A stretch of DNA of 64,000 nucleotides from Arthrobacter sp. TPD3018 (GTDB lineage Bacteria > Pseudomonadota > Alphaproteobacteria > Sphingomonadales > Sphingomonadaceae). The position numbers were made by a program, and so were the translations under genes. Each line of letters opens with the position of its first letter. Position 1 is the stretch's first letter. The DNA lies in contig QDFQ01000008.1 of NCBI GenBank assembly GCA_003075315.1, forward strand, positions 79,015 to 143,014, given 5' to 3'. Below the pieces are notes generated by a model. It was not told the origin of the DNA. It saw only the letters and a program-made list of their open reading frames with translations, and did not search any database. This document shows, in pieces, positions 18,352 through 28,155 of the stretch.

Positions 18352-19998
18352 TTGCGCCGCTTTTTCCTGCCCGCCCTGCTCGCTGCCGTCGCAACCCCGG
18401 CCATCGCCCAGACCGCGCCCGACATCTCCGTCGACACGATGAAGGCGGTCACCAAGACGCTCTCATCCGATACGTTCGAAGGCCGGGCGCCGGGCAGTGC
18501 TGGGGAGACCAAGACGCTCGCCTATCTGCAACAGCAATTCGCCAAGGCGGGGCTGAAGCCGGGCAACAAGGGGCAGTGGCTGCAGGACGTGCCGCTGGTC
18601 GAGATCACCGCGAAAAACGTCACGCCGCTGACGATCACCGGCGGCAAGACCCCGCTCAGCTTCGCCTACGGCCCGGACATGGTCGTCGGCACCTATCGCG
18701 TCACGCCGCATATCGACGTGACGAACAGCGACGTCGTGTTCGCCGGCTATGGCATCGTCGCGCCGGAGAAGGGCTGGAACGATTATGCCGGGCTCGATGT
18801 GAAGGGGAAGACCGTCGTCGTCCTCATCAACGATCCCGACTGGCAGACGCCGGAGGCCAAAGGCCTCTTCAACGGCCGCGCGATGACCTATTACGGGCGC
18901 TGGACGTACAAATATGAAGAGGCCGCGCGGCAGGGGGCGGCTGCGGTGCTGATCGTCCACCAGACCGAACCGGCGGCCTATGGCTGGAACGTCGTGCGCT
19001 CCAGCAACACCGGCGCCGAACATGTCGCCGATGCGGCGGACGGGCATATGGGCGACAGCGCCGCGCATGGTTGGATCCAACTCGATACGGCGCGCAAGCT
19101 GTTCGCCAGCGCCGGCAAGGATTTCGACGCGCTTGCCGCGGCCGCAAAGGCAAAGGGGTTCAAGCCCGTCGATCTGGGGGTGAAGGCGTCGGTCAGTTTC
19201 GACAACACGATCGCCAAGCAGGTGTCGCACAATGTCGTCGGCATCCTGCCCGGTCGCGAGGCGCCCGACGAATATGTCCTGCTGTCGGCGCATTGGGATC
19301 ACCTCGGCCGCTGCACGCCGGTGAACGGTGACGATATCTGCAACGGTGCGGTCGACAATGCCGATGGCGTCGCGGCGCTGGTCGCGCTGGCGCAGGCCAA
19401 TGCCAAGGCGGGGCCGGCGCGCCGTTCGATGGTGTTCGTCGCGCTGACCGCCGAGGAATCGGGGCTGCTCGGCTCGGCCTATTATGGCGAGAACCCGGTC
19501 TATCCGCTGGCGAAGACGGTGGGCGGGGCGAACATGGATGCGCTCGCCATGTACGGGCCGGCCAAGGACGTGATCGTGATCGGGCCGGGCAAGTCGGAGC
19601 TAGACAATTATCTGAACGCCGCGCTGACGCGGCAGGGCCGGCATGCGACGCCCGAGCCGACGCCGGAAAAGGGCTTCTACTACCGCTCCGACCATTTCAG
19701 CCTTGCGAAACATGGCGTGCCGATGGTCTATTTCGAAACGGGGCAGGACCTGGTGAAGGGCGGCCTCGCCGCGGGCCGCGCCGCCGCCAAGGATTATGAG
19801 GAGCATCGCTACCACGCGCCGTCCGACGAATATGATCCGAACTGGGACTGGAGCGGGGTGCAGCAGGACGTCGCGCTCTATTATATGCTGAGCCGCGATC
19901 TCGCGGAGAGCCGCACCTGGCCGAACTGGCTGCCCGGTGATGAATTCCGCAGCATCCGCGACAAGAGCCGTGCCACCGTAACCGGAGTAGCCAAGTGA
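18352..19998 (+). CDS. secreted M28-family zinc aminopeptidase with PA domain
   Basis: A 548-residue exported peptidase. The TTG start at 18352 gives a signal peptide, RRFFLPALLAAVATPAIAQT, at once. A protease-associated insert lies at roughly residues 130-280. The M28 core has metal ligands in SAHWDHLG, AVDNADGVAA (bridging Asp), TAEESGLLGS and YRSDHFSLAKHGVP. It probably trims N-terminal residues from periplasmic peptides. It overlaps the next gene: its TGA shares bases with the GTG of agmatine deiminase, linking it to the aguA-DUF3147-aguB operon. Confidence 0.9.
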   Translation: MRRFFLPALLAAVATPAIAQTAPDISVDTMKAVTKTLSSDTFEGRAPGSAGETKTLAYLQQQFAKAGLKPGNKGQWLQDVPLVEITAKNVTPLTITGGKTPLSFAYGPDMVVGTYRVTPHIDVTNSDVVFAGYGIVAPEKGWNDYAGLDVKGKTVVVLINDPDWQTPEAKGLFNGRAMTYYGRWTYKYEEAARQGAAAVLIVHQTEPAAYGWNVVRSSNTGAEHVADAADGHMGDSAAHGWIQLDTARKLFASAGKDFDALAAAAKAKGFKPVDLGVKASVSFDNTIAKQVSHNVVGILPGREAPDEYVLLSAHWDHLGRCTPVNGDDICNGAVDNADGVAALVALAQANAKAGPARRSMVFVALTAEESGLLGSAYYGENPVYPLAKTVGGANMDALAMYGPAKDVIVIGPGKSELDNYLNAALTRQGRHATPEPTPEKGFYYRSDHFSLAKHGVPMVYFETGQDLVKGGLAAGRAAAKDYEEHRYHAPSDEYDPNWDWSGVQQDVALYYMLSRDLAESRTWPNWLPGDEFRSIRDKSRATVTGVAK

Positions 19999-20966
19999 CG
20001 ACTATCGCCCCGCCGCCCGCCGAATGGGCGCCGCATTCGGCCGTGTGGATCGGCTTTCCGAGCCACGCTGATCTGTGGGTCGAGGATCTGGAGCCGGCGC
20101 GCGAGGAGGTCGTCGCCTTCGCCCGTGCCGTCCATGCGGAGGGGCGGGGCGAAAAGGTGATCCTGGTCGCCGCCGATGCCGAGGCGGGCGACACCGCGAT
20201 GACCATGGCGCCCTTTGCCGAGGTGGTGGTCGAACCGTTCGGCGACATCTGGCTGCGCGACACCGCGCCGATCCTGCTCAACAGCGAAGAGGCGCGCGAT
20301 TTCGACTTCAACGGCTGGGGCGGCAAATACGATCTGGAGGGCGACGACACGATCGGGCTGCGGCTCGGCAAGTCGATCGGCGCCAAGGTCGGCTATTGCA
20401 ACTGGGTGCTGGAAGGCGGCGCGATCGATGGCGACGGTGCCGGCACGATGGTGACGACCGAGCAATGCCTGCTCAACCCCAATCGCAACCCGACGATGAC
20501 CAAGGCCGATATCGAGCGCCGACTGCGCGAGGACTTGGGCTATACGCGCGTCGTCTGGCTGGGTGACGGCCTGCTCAACGATCATACCGACGGCCATGTC
20601 GACAACCTCGCCCGCTTCGTCGGCGAGGGGCGCGTCGCTCTGCCGAAGGCGGCGGAGAACGACCCCAATTGGCAGGTCTTCCAGCATGCCGAGCGCGATG
20701 CGCGCGCCGCGGGGCTGGAGGTGGTGCTGATCCCGTCGCCCGGCCGCGTGCTGCGCGACGAAGAGGTCGTGCCGGCGAGCTACATGAACTTCTACATCGG
20801 CAACGCCGCGGTGGTCGTGCCGCTGTACGGCAGCGAGAACGACGCTGCGGCGGTGGCGGCGATCCAGGCGATCTTCCCCGACCGCGAGGTGGTGGGCCTG
20901 CATGCGGACCATATCCTGACCGGCGGCGGCAGCTTCCACTGCATCAGCCAGCAGATCCCGGCCTGA
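19995..20966 (+). CDS. aguA: agmatine deiminase
   Basis: A 323-residue member of the agmatine/peptidyl-arginine deiminase family that hydrolyses agmatine to N-carbamoylputrescine and ammonia. The catalytic Cys is in GGGSFHCISQQ near the C-terminus, and the Asp/His active-site residues are in DIWLRDTAP and NDHTDGHVDNLARF. The length is shorter than the 360 or so of some homologues but has all motifs. Its GTG start overlaps the peptidase stop. The next enzyme of the pathway, aguB, lies 363 bases downstream. Confidence 0.93.
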   Translation: MTTIAPPPAEWAPHSAVWIGFPSHADLWVEDLEPAREEVVAFARAVHAEGRGEKVILVAADAEAGDTAMTMAPFAEVVVEPFGDIWLRDTAPILLNSEEARDFDFNGWGGKYDLEGDDTIGLRLGKSIGAKVGYCNWVLEGGAIDGDGAGTMVTTEQCLLNPNRNPTMTKADIERRLREDLGYTRVVWLGDGLLNDHTDGHVDNLARFVGEGRVALPKAAENDPNWQVFQHAERDARAAGLEVVLIPSPGRVLRDEEVVPASYMNFYIGNAAVVVPLYGSENDAAAVAAIQAIFPDREVVGLHADHILTGGGSFHCISQQIPA

Positions 20967-20970
20967 TCGC

Positions 20971-21321
20971 GTGGCGGCACTGCTGGTCCGGGCCGGCGTG
21001 TCGGGCATCATCGTCGCGCTGGTGGCACTGATCGCGCGGCGCAGCCCGGCGGCGGGCGCTCTGGTGGCGTCGCTGCCGCTCGTTTCCGTGCTCGGCATGA
21101 TCTGGCTGTGGCACGACACGGGTGACCCCGTCCGGCTGGCGGACCATGCGCAGGCGACGCTGTGGTATGTGTTGCCCTCGCTGCCGATGTTCCTCGTGAT
21201 CCCGGCGTTGCTGCGGCATGGCGTCGGCTTCTGGCCGGCGCTCGCCAGCGGTTGCGCTGTCACAGTTGCGCTCTATCTCGCCACCGTTGCGGTCGCCGCG
21301 CGATTCGGCGTCACCCTGTAG
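20971..21321 (+). CDS. DUF3147 family small membrane protein
   Basis: A 116-residue protein with four membrane segments (about 5-25, 32-50, 65-83, 90-112). The short loop RRSPAAGALVASLPLVS is typical of DUF3147, a family of unknown function. It starts with GTG four bases after aguA, and aguB follows eight bases later. Being embedded between the two agmatine-degrading enzymes suggests a role in transport or in the membrane context of polyamine metabolism, but that is inference. Confidence 0.75.
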   Translation: MAALLVRAGVSGIIVALVALIARRSPAAGALVASLPLVSVLGMIWLWHDTGDPVRLADHAQATLWYVLPSLPMFLVIPALLRHGVGFWPALASGCAVTVALYLATVAVAARFGVTL

Positions 21322-21329
21322 GAACCGTC

Positions 21330-22177
<848 letters not shown>

Positions 22178-22190
<13 letters not shown>

Positions 22191-22882
22191 GCGAGCGCCA
22201 CCGCGCGGGCGAAGACGGCCTCGAACATCTCTTCGTCGACGCGGCCGGTATTCTGGTTGTAGCGCGACGGGTGATAGCTATCGATCAGCATCCGCCCGTC
22301 CGGCATGCGATGTTCGGCGCCATGGCCGAAGTTTGCCTTGGGCAGCCGGCCGCCCAGCACCTTCACCGCCGACTGATGCGCGATCTGGCCGAGTGCGACG
22401 ACGACGCGGACATTGGGCAGCGCTGCGATCTCGGCGTCGAGATACTGGCGGCAGGTGCGGATTTCCTCCGGCGTCGGCTTGTTGGCGGGCGGCAGGCACT
22501 TCACCGCGTTGAGGATGATCGCGCCGGTGAGCGTGATATCGTCGGTCGGGCGGTTGGCGAAGGTGCCGGTGGCGAGGCCTACCTTCACCAGCGTCGCGAA
22601 CAGCAGCGTCCCCGAATGGTCGCCGGTGAAGGCGCGGCCGGTGCGGTTGGCGCCGTGCAGGCCGGGAGCGAGGCCGACGATCGCGATCGTCGCGTCCGGG
22701 TCGCCGAATGCGGGCACCGGGGCGTTCCACCACGTCGGGTTCTGTTCGCGCAACGCCTCGCGCGCCGCTACGAGGCGGGGGCAGAGCGGGCAGTCCCGCG
22801 GCGGCTCCGCGGGAAAAAGGGCCGTGGGTGGGGCGGCGTCTGGGCTCTCGGGGAGGCTATCGGATGCGATCGTCATCGGCAT
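22178..22882 (-). CDS. type-5 uracil-DNA glycosylase (UdgB family)
   Basis: A 234-residue DNA repair enzyme that removes uracil from DNA. Cysteines near the N-terminus (CPLC) and near CLPPANKP/CRQYL could bind a 4Fe-4S cluster as in families 4 and 5. The active-site strand GLAPGLHGANRTGRAFTGD and the late motif IDSYHPSRYNQNTGR are typical of family 5, which lacks the catalytic Asp of family 1. A second ATG at 22876 is possible. It diverges from folK by about 16 bases. Confidence 0.88.
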
Positions 22883-22898
22883 CGCCTAAGGCGTGGGA

Positions 22899-23375
22899 AT
22901 GGCAACGGCAATCTATGCGATCGGGATCGGATCGAACCGGCGGGGGCGACATGGCGGTCCGGCGGACGAGGTGCGTGCCGCGATCGCGGCGATCGGTGGT
23001 GTCGTCACCACGTCCCCCATCATCGCGACCGCGCCGCTCGGCCCCTCGATCCGTCGTTTCGCCAATGCGGCGATCCTGATCGAAAGCGACGAGGCCCCGC
23101 CGATGCTGCTCGCGCGGCTGAAGCGAATCGAGGCGGCGTTCGGGCGTCGCCGCGGACGGCGCTGGGGCGCGCGGGTGATCGACCTCGATATCCTGTTGTG
23201 GTCGGAGGGCGTCTGGCAGAGCGCCGGGCTGACGGTGCCGCATGCCGCGCTGGCCGAGCGGGCGTTCGTCCTCGCCCCGTTGCGGCGGGTCGCACCCGGC
23301 TGGCGGGTGCCAGGCGTCATGCGGACGATCCGCCAATTGGCGCACATGGTTGACCGGCCGCGTCCCCGCCCCTAG
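22899..23375 (+). CDS. folK: 6-hydroxymethyl-7,8-dihydropterin pyrophosphokinase
   Basis: A 158-residue enzyme that transfers pyrophosphate from ATP to 6-hydroxymethyl-7,8-dihydropterin in folate synthesis. IGIGSNRRG at the N-terminus, FANAAILIES, RRWGARVIDLDILLW and VPHAALAERAFVLAPL contain the pterin and Mg-ATP ligands. ATG at 22899 is used; GTG at 22893 is an alternative. It is immediately followed by tRNA-Lys, with 20 bases between. Confidence 0.92.
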   Translation: MATAIYAIGIGSNRRGRHGGPADEVRAAIAAIGGVVTTSPIIATAPLGPSIRRFANAAILIESDEAPPMLLARLKRIEAAFGRRRGRRWGARVIDLDILLWSEGVWQSAGLTVPHAALAERAFVLAPLRRVAPGWRVPGVMRTIRQLAHMVDRPRPRP

Positions 23376-23395
23376 GTGCCCCCAATCGATGGCGG

Positions 23396-23471
23396 GGGTC
23401 CGTAGCTCAGTCGGTAGAGCAAGCGACTTTTAATCGAGAGGTCCCGGGTTCGAGCCCCGGCGGACCCACCA
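23396..23471 (+). tRNA. tRNA-Lys (anticodon TTT)
   Basis: A 76-base cloverleaf with CCA encoded. The acceptor stem is GGGTCCG / CGGACCC, the D arm GCTC AGTCGGTA GAGC, the anticodon loop CTTTTAA and the T arm CCGGG TTCGAGC CCCGG. The anticodon stem AGCGA / TCGAG has only three Watson-Crick pairs; the outer two positions are A-G and G-A oppositions, which is unusual. Confidence 0.93.
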
Positions 23472-23818
23472 TCGACGCTTTCCGGGGGCATCTACCCGGT
23501 CCCAGACCAGCTCATAAGCCGCAGCGTCCGCCAATCCCGCGTCGCGCGGCGTACCACCGCGCTATCATCCGGTCGATTGGCGCGCGGGGGCATCCATGGT
23601 TGTGATTGCGGGCATCTCGACGCTGATCGATACGCAAGCGCGTGAGACTGAAGCGGCAGTTCGGACAGTCTCGCCGATTCGAGCAGTAGAGAACAGCGAA
23701 AGACCTTCAACGGCTGTTTCGAGGTCTCGCTGGAGCACGCGCACACCGCCAGATGTCTAGGCTTGATATGTCGGTATTGCTGACGCATGATCTGACGCGA
23801 ACAAGAGGGGTGGGGACA
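23472..23818. other. 347-base stretch without a supported gene
   Basis: After tRNA-Lys I see no repeat unit, hairpin terminator or frame with convincing codon use or ribosome site. A 98-codon open frame on the minus strand has no recognisable features. The last 60 bases contain the leader of the next small gene (GAGGGGTGGGGACA before its ATG). Confidence 0.5.
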
Positions 23819-24082
23819 ATGAAGCGCATTTGGACGGCAGCAGTCGTGGCGATCGTGGCCTGTGCGGTGCCGGCCTTTGCGCAGTCAGCGGATACCCAGG
23901 CAAAGCCAGCCGAGAAGAAGACCTGCCGCAGGCTGACGCCGACGGGTTCGTTCATGGCGACCCGCGTCTGCAATACTGAGGCAGGATGGCGTCAGTTTGA
24001 CGGGATTACGCAGCAGGGCGTGAGCGACTTCCGCCGCTCGTTGAACATGAGCGGCACCAACGAGCGCGCTGGCGAGAAGTAA
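23819..24082 (+). CDS. small secreted two-cysteine protein (paralogue 2)
   Basis: An 87-residue protein. ATG at 23819 follows a G-rich ribosome site, and a clear signal peptide reads KRIWTAAVVAIVACAVPAFA before QSAD. The mature core has two Cys 14 residues apart, with CRRLTPTGSF and RVCNTEAGW, then QFD. This is the same layout as the 17040-17276 product (CRRxxPxGS, 14-residue Cys spacing, C-x5-W, xQxD). The C-terminus is polar. Function is unknown; a disulfide-stabilised periplasmic protein is likely. Confidence 0.72.
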   Translation: MKRIWTAAVVAIVACAVPAFAQSADTQAKPAEKKTCRRLTPTGSFMATRVCNTEAGWRQFDGITQQGVSDFRRSLNMSGTNERAGEK

Positions 24083-24218
24083 GTCGGTTACGCGGCTGCC
24101 CGCCACGCGGTCGGCGCCGCGATCCGCTGCCCCGAATCCGTGTTCCGCCTAGCCACGGCATTCATGTTGAGGCCGATCGCGACGGGACACGCACCCTCGC
24201 CATCGTCGACCCGCTCTA

Positions 24219-24368
24219 TCAGCCGAACAGCCGGCTCCAGAACGACGGCTGCACAGATCGTGAAGCCTGCCATTGCGCCCGCGCTTCTGCTGCCCGCTCA
24301 TGAAGAGCACGGATGCACTCGTCGCGGGGGAGGTCGGAAAGCCGCTGCGGAGGGATGGATTGGCCCAT
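24219..24368 (-). CDS. hypothetical small protein (49 aa)
   Basis: The minus-strand frame from ATG at 24368 gives MGQSIPPQRLSDLPRDECI followed by a charged helix (ALHERAAEARAQWQ) and the ending FWSRLFG. A longer frame reaches 24482. The helix-plus-aromatic tail looks like a real protein and codon use is unremarkable, but there is no neighbour or strong ribosome site to support it. I recognise no family. Confidence 0.4.
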   Translation of the reverse strand: MGQSIPPQRLSDLPRDECIRALHERAAEARAQWQASRSVQPSFWSRLFG

Positions 24369-24556
24369 AATACGTTGATGAATCGCACGATGAAGCGTGC
24401 CTTGGCAACGACGATGCGACGAATTGCAGTCGATCGTCGCAAAGCCGGAATAGCTGCCTCGCTGATCGGCGGCGTCTATCATGCCATCATGCGCCGGCCC
24501 TGAGCCGAATGCGCGGTCGTGCGTTGATTACCACCAGACACGCGCAGGAGAGCGAC

Positions 24557-24784
24557 ATGGCCGATGTGAACGATCCGACCCACGAACCCGAGAGCTACAC
24601 CGATCTGCCGATGCAGCCGACCGGGTCCGGCCCCGCCGATCTCGAAGTCGCGTACGAGCAGATGCGCCTTGCCGAGGAAGCCGAGGGCACCACCGGCGCT
24701 GTGCCCGCCGCGGCCGTGGCGGATGCGACCATGCCCGTCAGCGATGCGGGCGCGGTTGCCGAGAGCGAAGCCCACCCGAGCTGA
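24557..24784 (+). CDS. hypothetical acidic small protein (75 aa)
   Basis: A 75-residue soluble protein with AGGAG eight bases before the ATG. It is acidic and Ala/Pro-rich (THEPESYTDLPMQPTG, then AYEQMRLAEEAEG), with no Cys and no membrane segment; it is probably disordered at both ends around one short helix. A strong terminator 13 bases after the stop supports it as a real one-gene transcript. No function is recognised. Confidence 0.6.
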   Translation: MADVNDPTHEPESYTDLPMQPTGSGPADLEVAYEQMRLAEEAEGTTGAVPAAAVADATMPVSDAGAVAESEAHPS

Positions 24785-24797
24785 GGCGGTCAGGGGA

Positions 24798-24825
24798 GGG
24801 TGCGCGCCGATCGCGCGCCCTTTTT
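24798..24825 (+). terminator. rho-independent terminator
   Basis: Stem GGGTGCGCG / CGCGCGCCC (one G-U) with loop CCGAT, then TTTTT. It ends the transcript of the 24557-24784 gene. Confidence 0.85.
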
Positions 24826-24886
24826 CTCGTTGTTGGGCAACGATCGACGTTCGCTTGCGTCGCCACCGCGCGGCTATGCGAGCATG

Positions 24887-25024
24887 TCAGCGGTGGGTCG
24901 GACGCCGATTGACGGGCACCAGAGCAAGCGACCGGCTGGCGCGCGATGGGCCCCGGCGCATTTCGAACCCGATGAGGGCGAGATTCGCGGCGATAAAGGC
25001 GGACATGGTGACGTAGAAGGCCAT
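24887..25024 (-). CDS. possible 45-aa membrane peptide
   Basis: The minus-strand frame from ATG at 25024 begins MAFYVTMSAFIAANLALIG, one membrane segment, followed by a basic tail (RRGPSRASRS). AGAGAGA lies eight or so bases upstream as a ribosome site. It has the positive-inside layout of a single-pass inner-membrane microprotein. It is too short for certainty; comparative evidence would be needed. Confidence 0.33.
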   Translation of the reverse strand: MAFYVTMSAFIAANLALIGFEMRRGPSRASRSLALVPVNRRPTHR

Positions 25025-25175
25025 GGATCGTCTCTCTGCGGCATCGGCCTTGCGGCCTGTGAGGAGCAGATCGTTGGCCTCGCAAAGGTTTACGGCAGGT
25101 GAGCGGGGCCGCGATCCTGGCCGATCGCGCGATAGTCCGAGCCAGCGTTACGGCGAGCGCCTGCTGGCAGCCTTG

Positions 25176-25204
25176 GGACGGCGCCTAGGCTCGGCACCGT
25201 CCCG
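25176..25204 (-). terminator. hairpin after the 25213-25452 gene
   Basis: GGGACGG and CCGTCCC pair across 15 bases, eight bases past the stop of the His/Arg-rich secreted protein gene. There is no T-run on the minus strand, so it may only protect the 3' end. Confidence 0.35.
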
Positions 25205-25212
25205 GCAGTGTA

Positions 25213-25452
25213 TCAGCGGCAGACGCGGACGCGGCGATGGTGACGGTAGACGATACGGCAGTGATCGCGGCGATCGCGACCCCAATGGTGGCCGCGGTCG
25301 CGACGGTTCCGGTCATACCCACGATGGTCGCGGTGATCGCGCTGGTCGTAATGGGGACGGCCACGATCGTGGCGCTGCGCATCGGCAGTACCGGCGAGAC
25401 CAGCGGTGCCCGCCATCATGGCCACGGCAGCGAACAGCATCTTGAGCGTCAT
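25213..25452 (-). CDS. small secreted His/Arg/Asp-rich protein
   Basis: A 79-residue protein with a strong GGAGG before the ATG at 25452. A signal peptide (LKMLFAAVAMMAGTAGLAG, cleavage near TADA-Q) precedes a mature part made almost entirely of His, Arg, Asp, Gly and Tyr (RHDRGRPHYDQRDHRDHRG and similar). It ends with a CRIVYRHHRRVRVC segment whose two Cys may form a disulfide. Low complexity and many His suggest metal or polyanion binding in the periplasm; this is inference. Similar RDH-rich proteins are common in sphingomonads. Confidence 0.72.
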   Translation of the reverse strand: MTLKMLFAAVAMMAGTAGLAGTADAQRHDRGRPHYDQRDHRDHRGYDRNRRDRGHHWGRDRRDHCRIVYRHHRRVRVCR

Positions 25453-25635
25453 GAATCCTCCTTCGTCAGCGCCATTGCGGCACGTGAGGGGGATTACGCA
25501 GGCGACACGGCATCGTTCCTGACCTTTGTGGTCGGGAGGGATGGAGTGATGAAGCGCCATTTCGGTTTGAAACGTGGCGCGCCGCAATCGGACGGTGGCG
25601 AGGATTGAGCAAAAGGCAGGCGTATCGGGTGCCGT

Positions 25636-27984
25636 TCACCCGGCACGCGCTGCCATCATCGTCATCGGCTGCGCTGCGTCCGCCTGATGGATGGGAGCCG
25701 GCCGTCCGAGCAGATACCCTTGCGCTTCGTCGCAACCTTGCTGGCGCAGAAACTCCAGCTGCTCCGTGGTTTCTACGCCTTCCGCCAGAACGGGGATCGA
25801 AAGGCTTTCGCCGAGAGCCAGTACCGCACGGATGATAGCGGCCGATTGCGGCCCGCAGTCCAGGTCGACCATGAAAGACTTATCGAGCTTGATCTTGTCG
25901 AAGGGGAAGGAACGCAGCGTCGACAGCGACGAATAGCCGGTTCCGAAATCATCCATCGCAACCGATACGCCCAGCGCCTTCAACTGGCGGAGGACGTGGG
26001 TCGTACGGGCGTGATCCTCGATCATCGCCGTTTCGGTAATTTCAAGTTCGAGGCGCGACGCCGGCAGACCCGTTTCCAGCAGAATCTGGTGGACGAGACT
26101 GGGAAGATCGACGTGGCCGAGCTGTACCGGCGACAGGTTGACCGCGATCTTGTGCGGCTCCGTCCAGGCCACCGCTTCGCGGCATGCGGTACGCAAGACC
26201 CATTCGCCGATGGGCAGGATCAGTCCCGACTGTTCGGCGAGCGGGATGAAGTCGGATGGCGACACCGATGAGCCGTCCGCCTTCGTCCACCGGAGCAGGG
26301 CTTCATAGCCCGTGGTTCTGCCGGTGCGAACGTCGCCCTGTACCTGCCAATGAAGAGCCAGTTCGTCGTGGTCGAGCGCGTGGCGTAGTTCCTGCACCAT
26401 TCGCCGACGATCGCGAACGGCGCGATCCATCTCCTCTTCGTAGAAGCAGACGTTCGATGCTATCGACCCCTTGGCCCGGTACATTGCGAGGTCAGCGTTG
26501 TTGATGAGCGCCGAGACATCGTCGGCGTCTTGCGGCCATAATGCGATGCCGACGCTGGCGCCGCAACTCGCTTCGCTGTGATCCAGTAGGACCGGTTCCA
26601 TGATCGCGGCGCGCAGCCGTTCGGCAAGGCCGAGCGCATCGGCCGCCTGCTTGACGGGCATGACCGCCACGAACTCGTCGCCACCGAGGCGTGCGACGAA
26701 TTCGCCCGGGCCCATCGCTGCCTTCATGCGCTCACCGATCGTGATCAGCAGATGGTCGCCCGCGGCATGGCCATGAACATCGTTGACCTCTTTGAAGCGG
26801 TCGAGGTCGATCGATAAAAGCGCGACGGCAGCGTGCCCGCTGTCCGGCGACGCCTGCTTGGTCAACCACTCCAGGAATGATGTCCGGTTCGGCAGGCCGG
26901 TCAGACTGTCGTTGCGCGCCAGATGCGTAATCCGGCGTTCCTGCGCAAGGCGAGCCCTGAGATCGCGAATGGAATAGATCGTATGCGGTTCGATTCCGCG
27001 CGCATCGATCCGGACCGCAATCTCGATCGCGATGGCGCTTCCGTCGACGCCGATCATCGTCGATTGCGTCAGCCGGTCGGCCGTGATCGCCGTGGCACCC
27101 GCGATCCAGCGCTCGATCGGCTCTCCGATGATGTCCGCGGACGCGATACCGGCGAGCGCCGCGAATGCCGCGTTGGCGGCCACGATGCGACCCGCAGAGG
27201 TCACGACCATGCCATCGACGTTGCCTTCCAGCACTTCGTCCAGACGCCGCTTCGACTCCGCGCTGGCCTGCGCGTCGAGGACATAGGTCGACAGGCCCGT
27301 GCCCAACACCAGCATGCCGACTCCGGCGACGGCGAGGGCCATGATCGTCGCGGCGTCGTCCGATCCCGGCTGACCTGGTGCGGGTGCGAAGGGGACGATG
27401 GCCATGGCTGCCATGCCGGTGAAGTGCAGCACCACGATGGCGGCGACCATCAGCACTGTCGCGCGTAAGGGCCCAGCAAAACGCCCGCGCCCAAGGGCTC
27501 GATCGAAGGCCGCGGCGCCCAGCACCACGACGCCCACGATCGATACCGTGACATAGTCAGGGGACCAGGAGATGAAACCCTGAGCGGCGAATGCGCGCAT
27601 GCCGGTGTAATGCATCACGGCCACTGCCAGACCGAAGATCGCACCGCCGAGGACCGGCATCCAGCGCCCCTTTGTCGTCGCCACATTCAGGGCGATCGCG
27701 CTGCCAGCGATTGCGAGGAGCAGGGACACCCCCGTCAGGCGCGGCTCGTAGCTGACCCGGACGCCCGGCTGATAGGCGATCATCGCAATGAAGTGCGTGC
27801 ACCAGATCGTCGCGCCGGTCGAAACGCCGCCCATGAAGATCCACGCCAATCGCGTCCTTGGCTCGGCCTGACGGATGCGACCCAGAAGCTGAACCGTGAT
27901 CGTCGACCCGACCAGGCAGAACAAAGCCGCCAGGCCGACCAGCCAGAGGTTATGATCCTGCGTGAGACACGAGAGGAAGCGCAT
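25636..27984 (-). CDS. MHYT-PAS-GGDEF-EAL membrane protein (c-di-GMP turnover)
   Basis: A 782-residue inner-membrane signalling protein. Seven membrane segments in the first ~230 residues carry three MHYT-type motifs (THFIAM, MHYTGM, LHFTGM), thought to sense diatomic gas or metal. A PAS-like domain (about 245-345), a GGDEF diguanylate cyclase domain with an intact RLGGDEF site and an EAL phosphodiesterase domain (YEALLRW, EITETAMIED, DDFGTGYSSL) follow. Both catalytic domains look intact, so the net direction cannot be told. It stands alone; the AT-rich 170 bases upstream hold its promoter. It may tune the motility encoded 6 kb away, which is inference. Confidence 0.93.
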   Translation of the reverse strand: MRFLSCLTQDHNLWLVGLAALFCLVGSTITVQLLGRIRQAEPRTRLAWIFMGGVSTGATIWCTHFIAMIAYQPGVRVSYEPRLTGVSLLLAIAGSAIALNVATTKGRWMPVLGGAIFGLAVAVMHYTGMRAFAAQGFISWSPDYVTVSIVGVVVLGAAAFDRALGRGRFAGPLRATVLMVAAIVVLHFTGMAAMAIVPFAPAPGQPGSDDAATIMALAVAGVGMLVLGTGLSTYVLDAQASAESKRRLDEVLEGNVDGMVVTSAGRIVAANAAFAALAGIASADIIGEPIERWIAGATAITADRLTQSTMIGVDGSAIAIEIAVRIDARGIEPHTIYSIRDLRARLAQERRITHLARNDSLTGLPNRTSFLEWLTKQASPDSGHAAVALLSIDLDRFKEVNDVHGHAAGDHLLITIGERMKAAMGPGEFVARLGGDEFVAVMPVKQAADALGLAERLRAAIMEPVLLDHSEASCGASVGIALWPQDADDVSALINNADLAMYRAKGSIASNVCFYEEEMDRAVRDRRRMVQELRHALDHDELALHWQVQGDVRTGRTTGYEALLRWTKADGSSVSPSDFIPLAEQSGLILPIGEWVLRTACREAVAWTEPHKIAVNLSPVQLGHVDLPSLVHQILLETGLPASRLELEITETAMIEDHARTTHVLRQLKALGVSVAMDDFGTGYSSLSTLRSFPFDKIKLDKSFMVDLDCGPQSAAIIRAVLALGESLSIPVLAEGVETTEQLEFLRQQGCDEAQGYLLGRPAPIHQADAAQPMTMMAARAG

Positions 27985-28155
27985 CCGGATTGACCCTTTT
28001 TTCAGGCCATTCTCATTTAAACATCAAATTTGTTTTAATTTCATGCAGTTTGGTCGCGAACGTACTCGCGCACCGAGCCGGTTGGCATGGCCTATAGGTT
28101 GCCATAGGTTCCGTCGCAGGGGTTTGGCGTCCTGCGCAAAGTCCCGTGGCAGTGA

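Noticed and set aside
23492-23788. A 98-codon minus-strand frame after tRNA-Lys
   Set aside because: Composition is Ser/Arg-rich with no signal, domain or ribosome site, and codon use is unlike the genome.
23472-25212. Possible genomic island inserted at tRNA-Lys
   Set aside because: No integrase, no direct repeat of the tRNA 3' end within the window and no clear composition shift; only small hypothetical genes.
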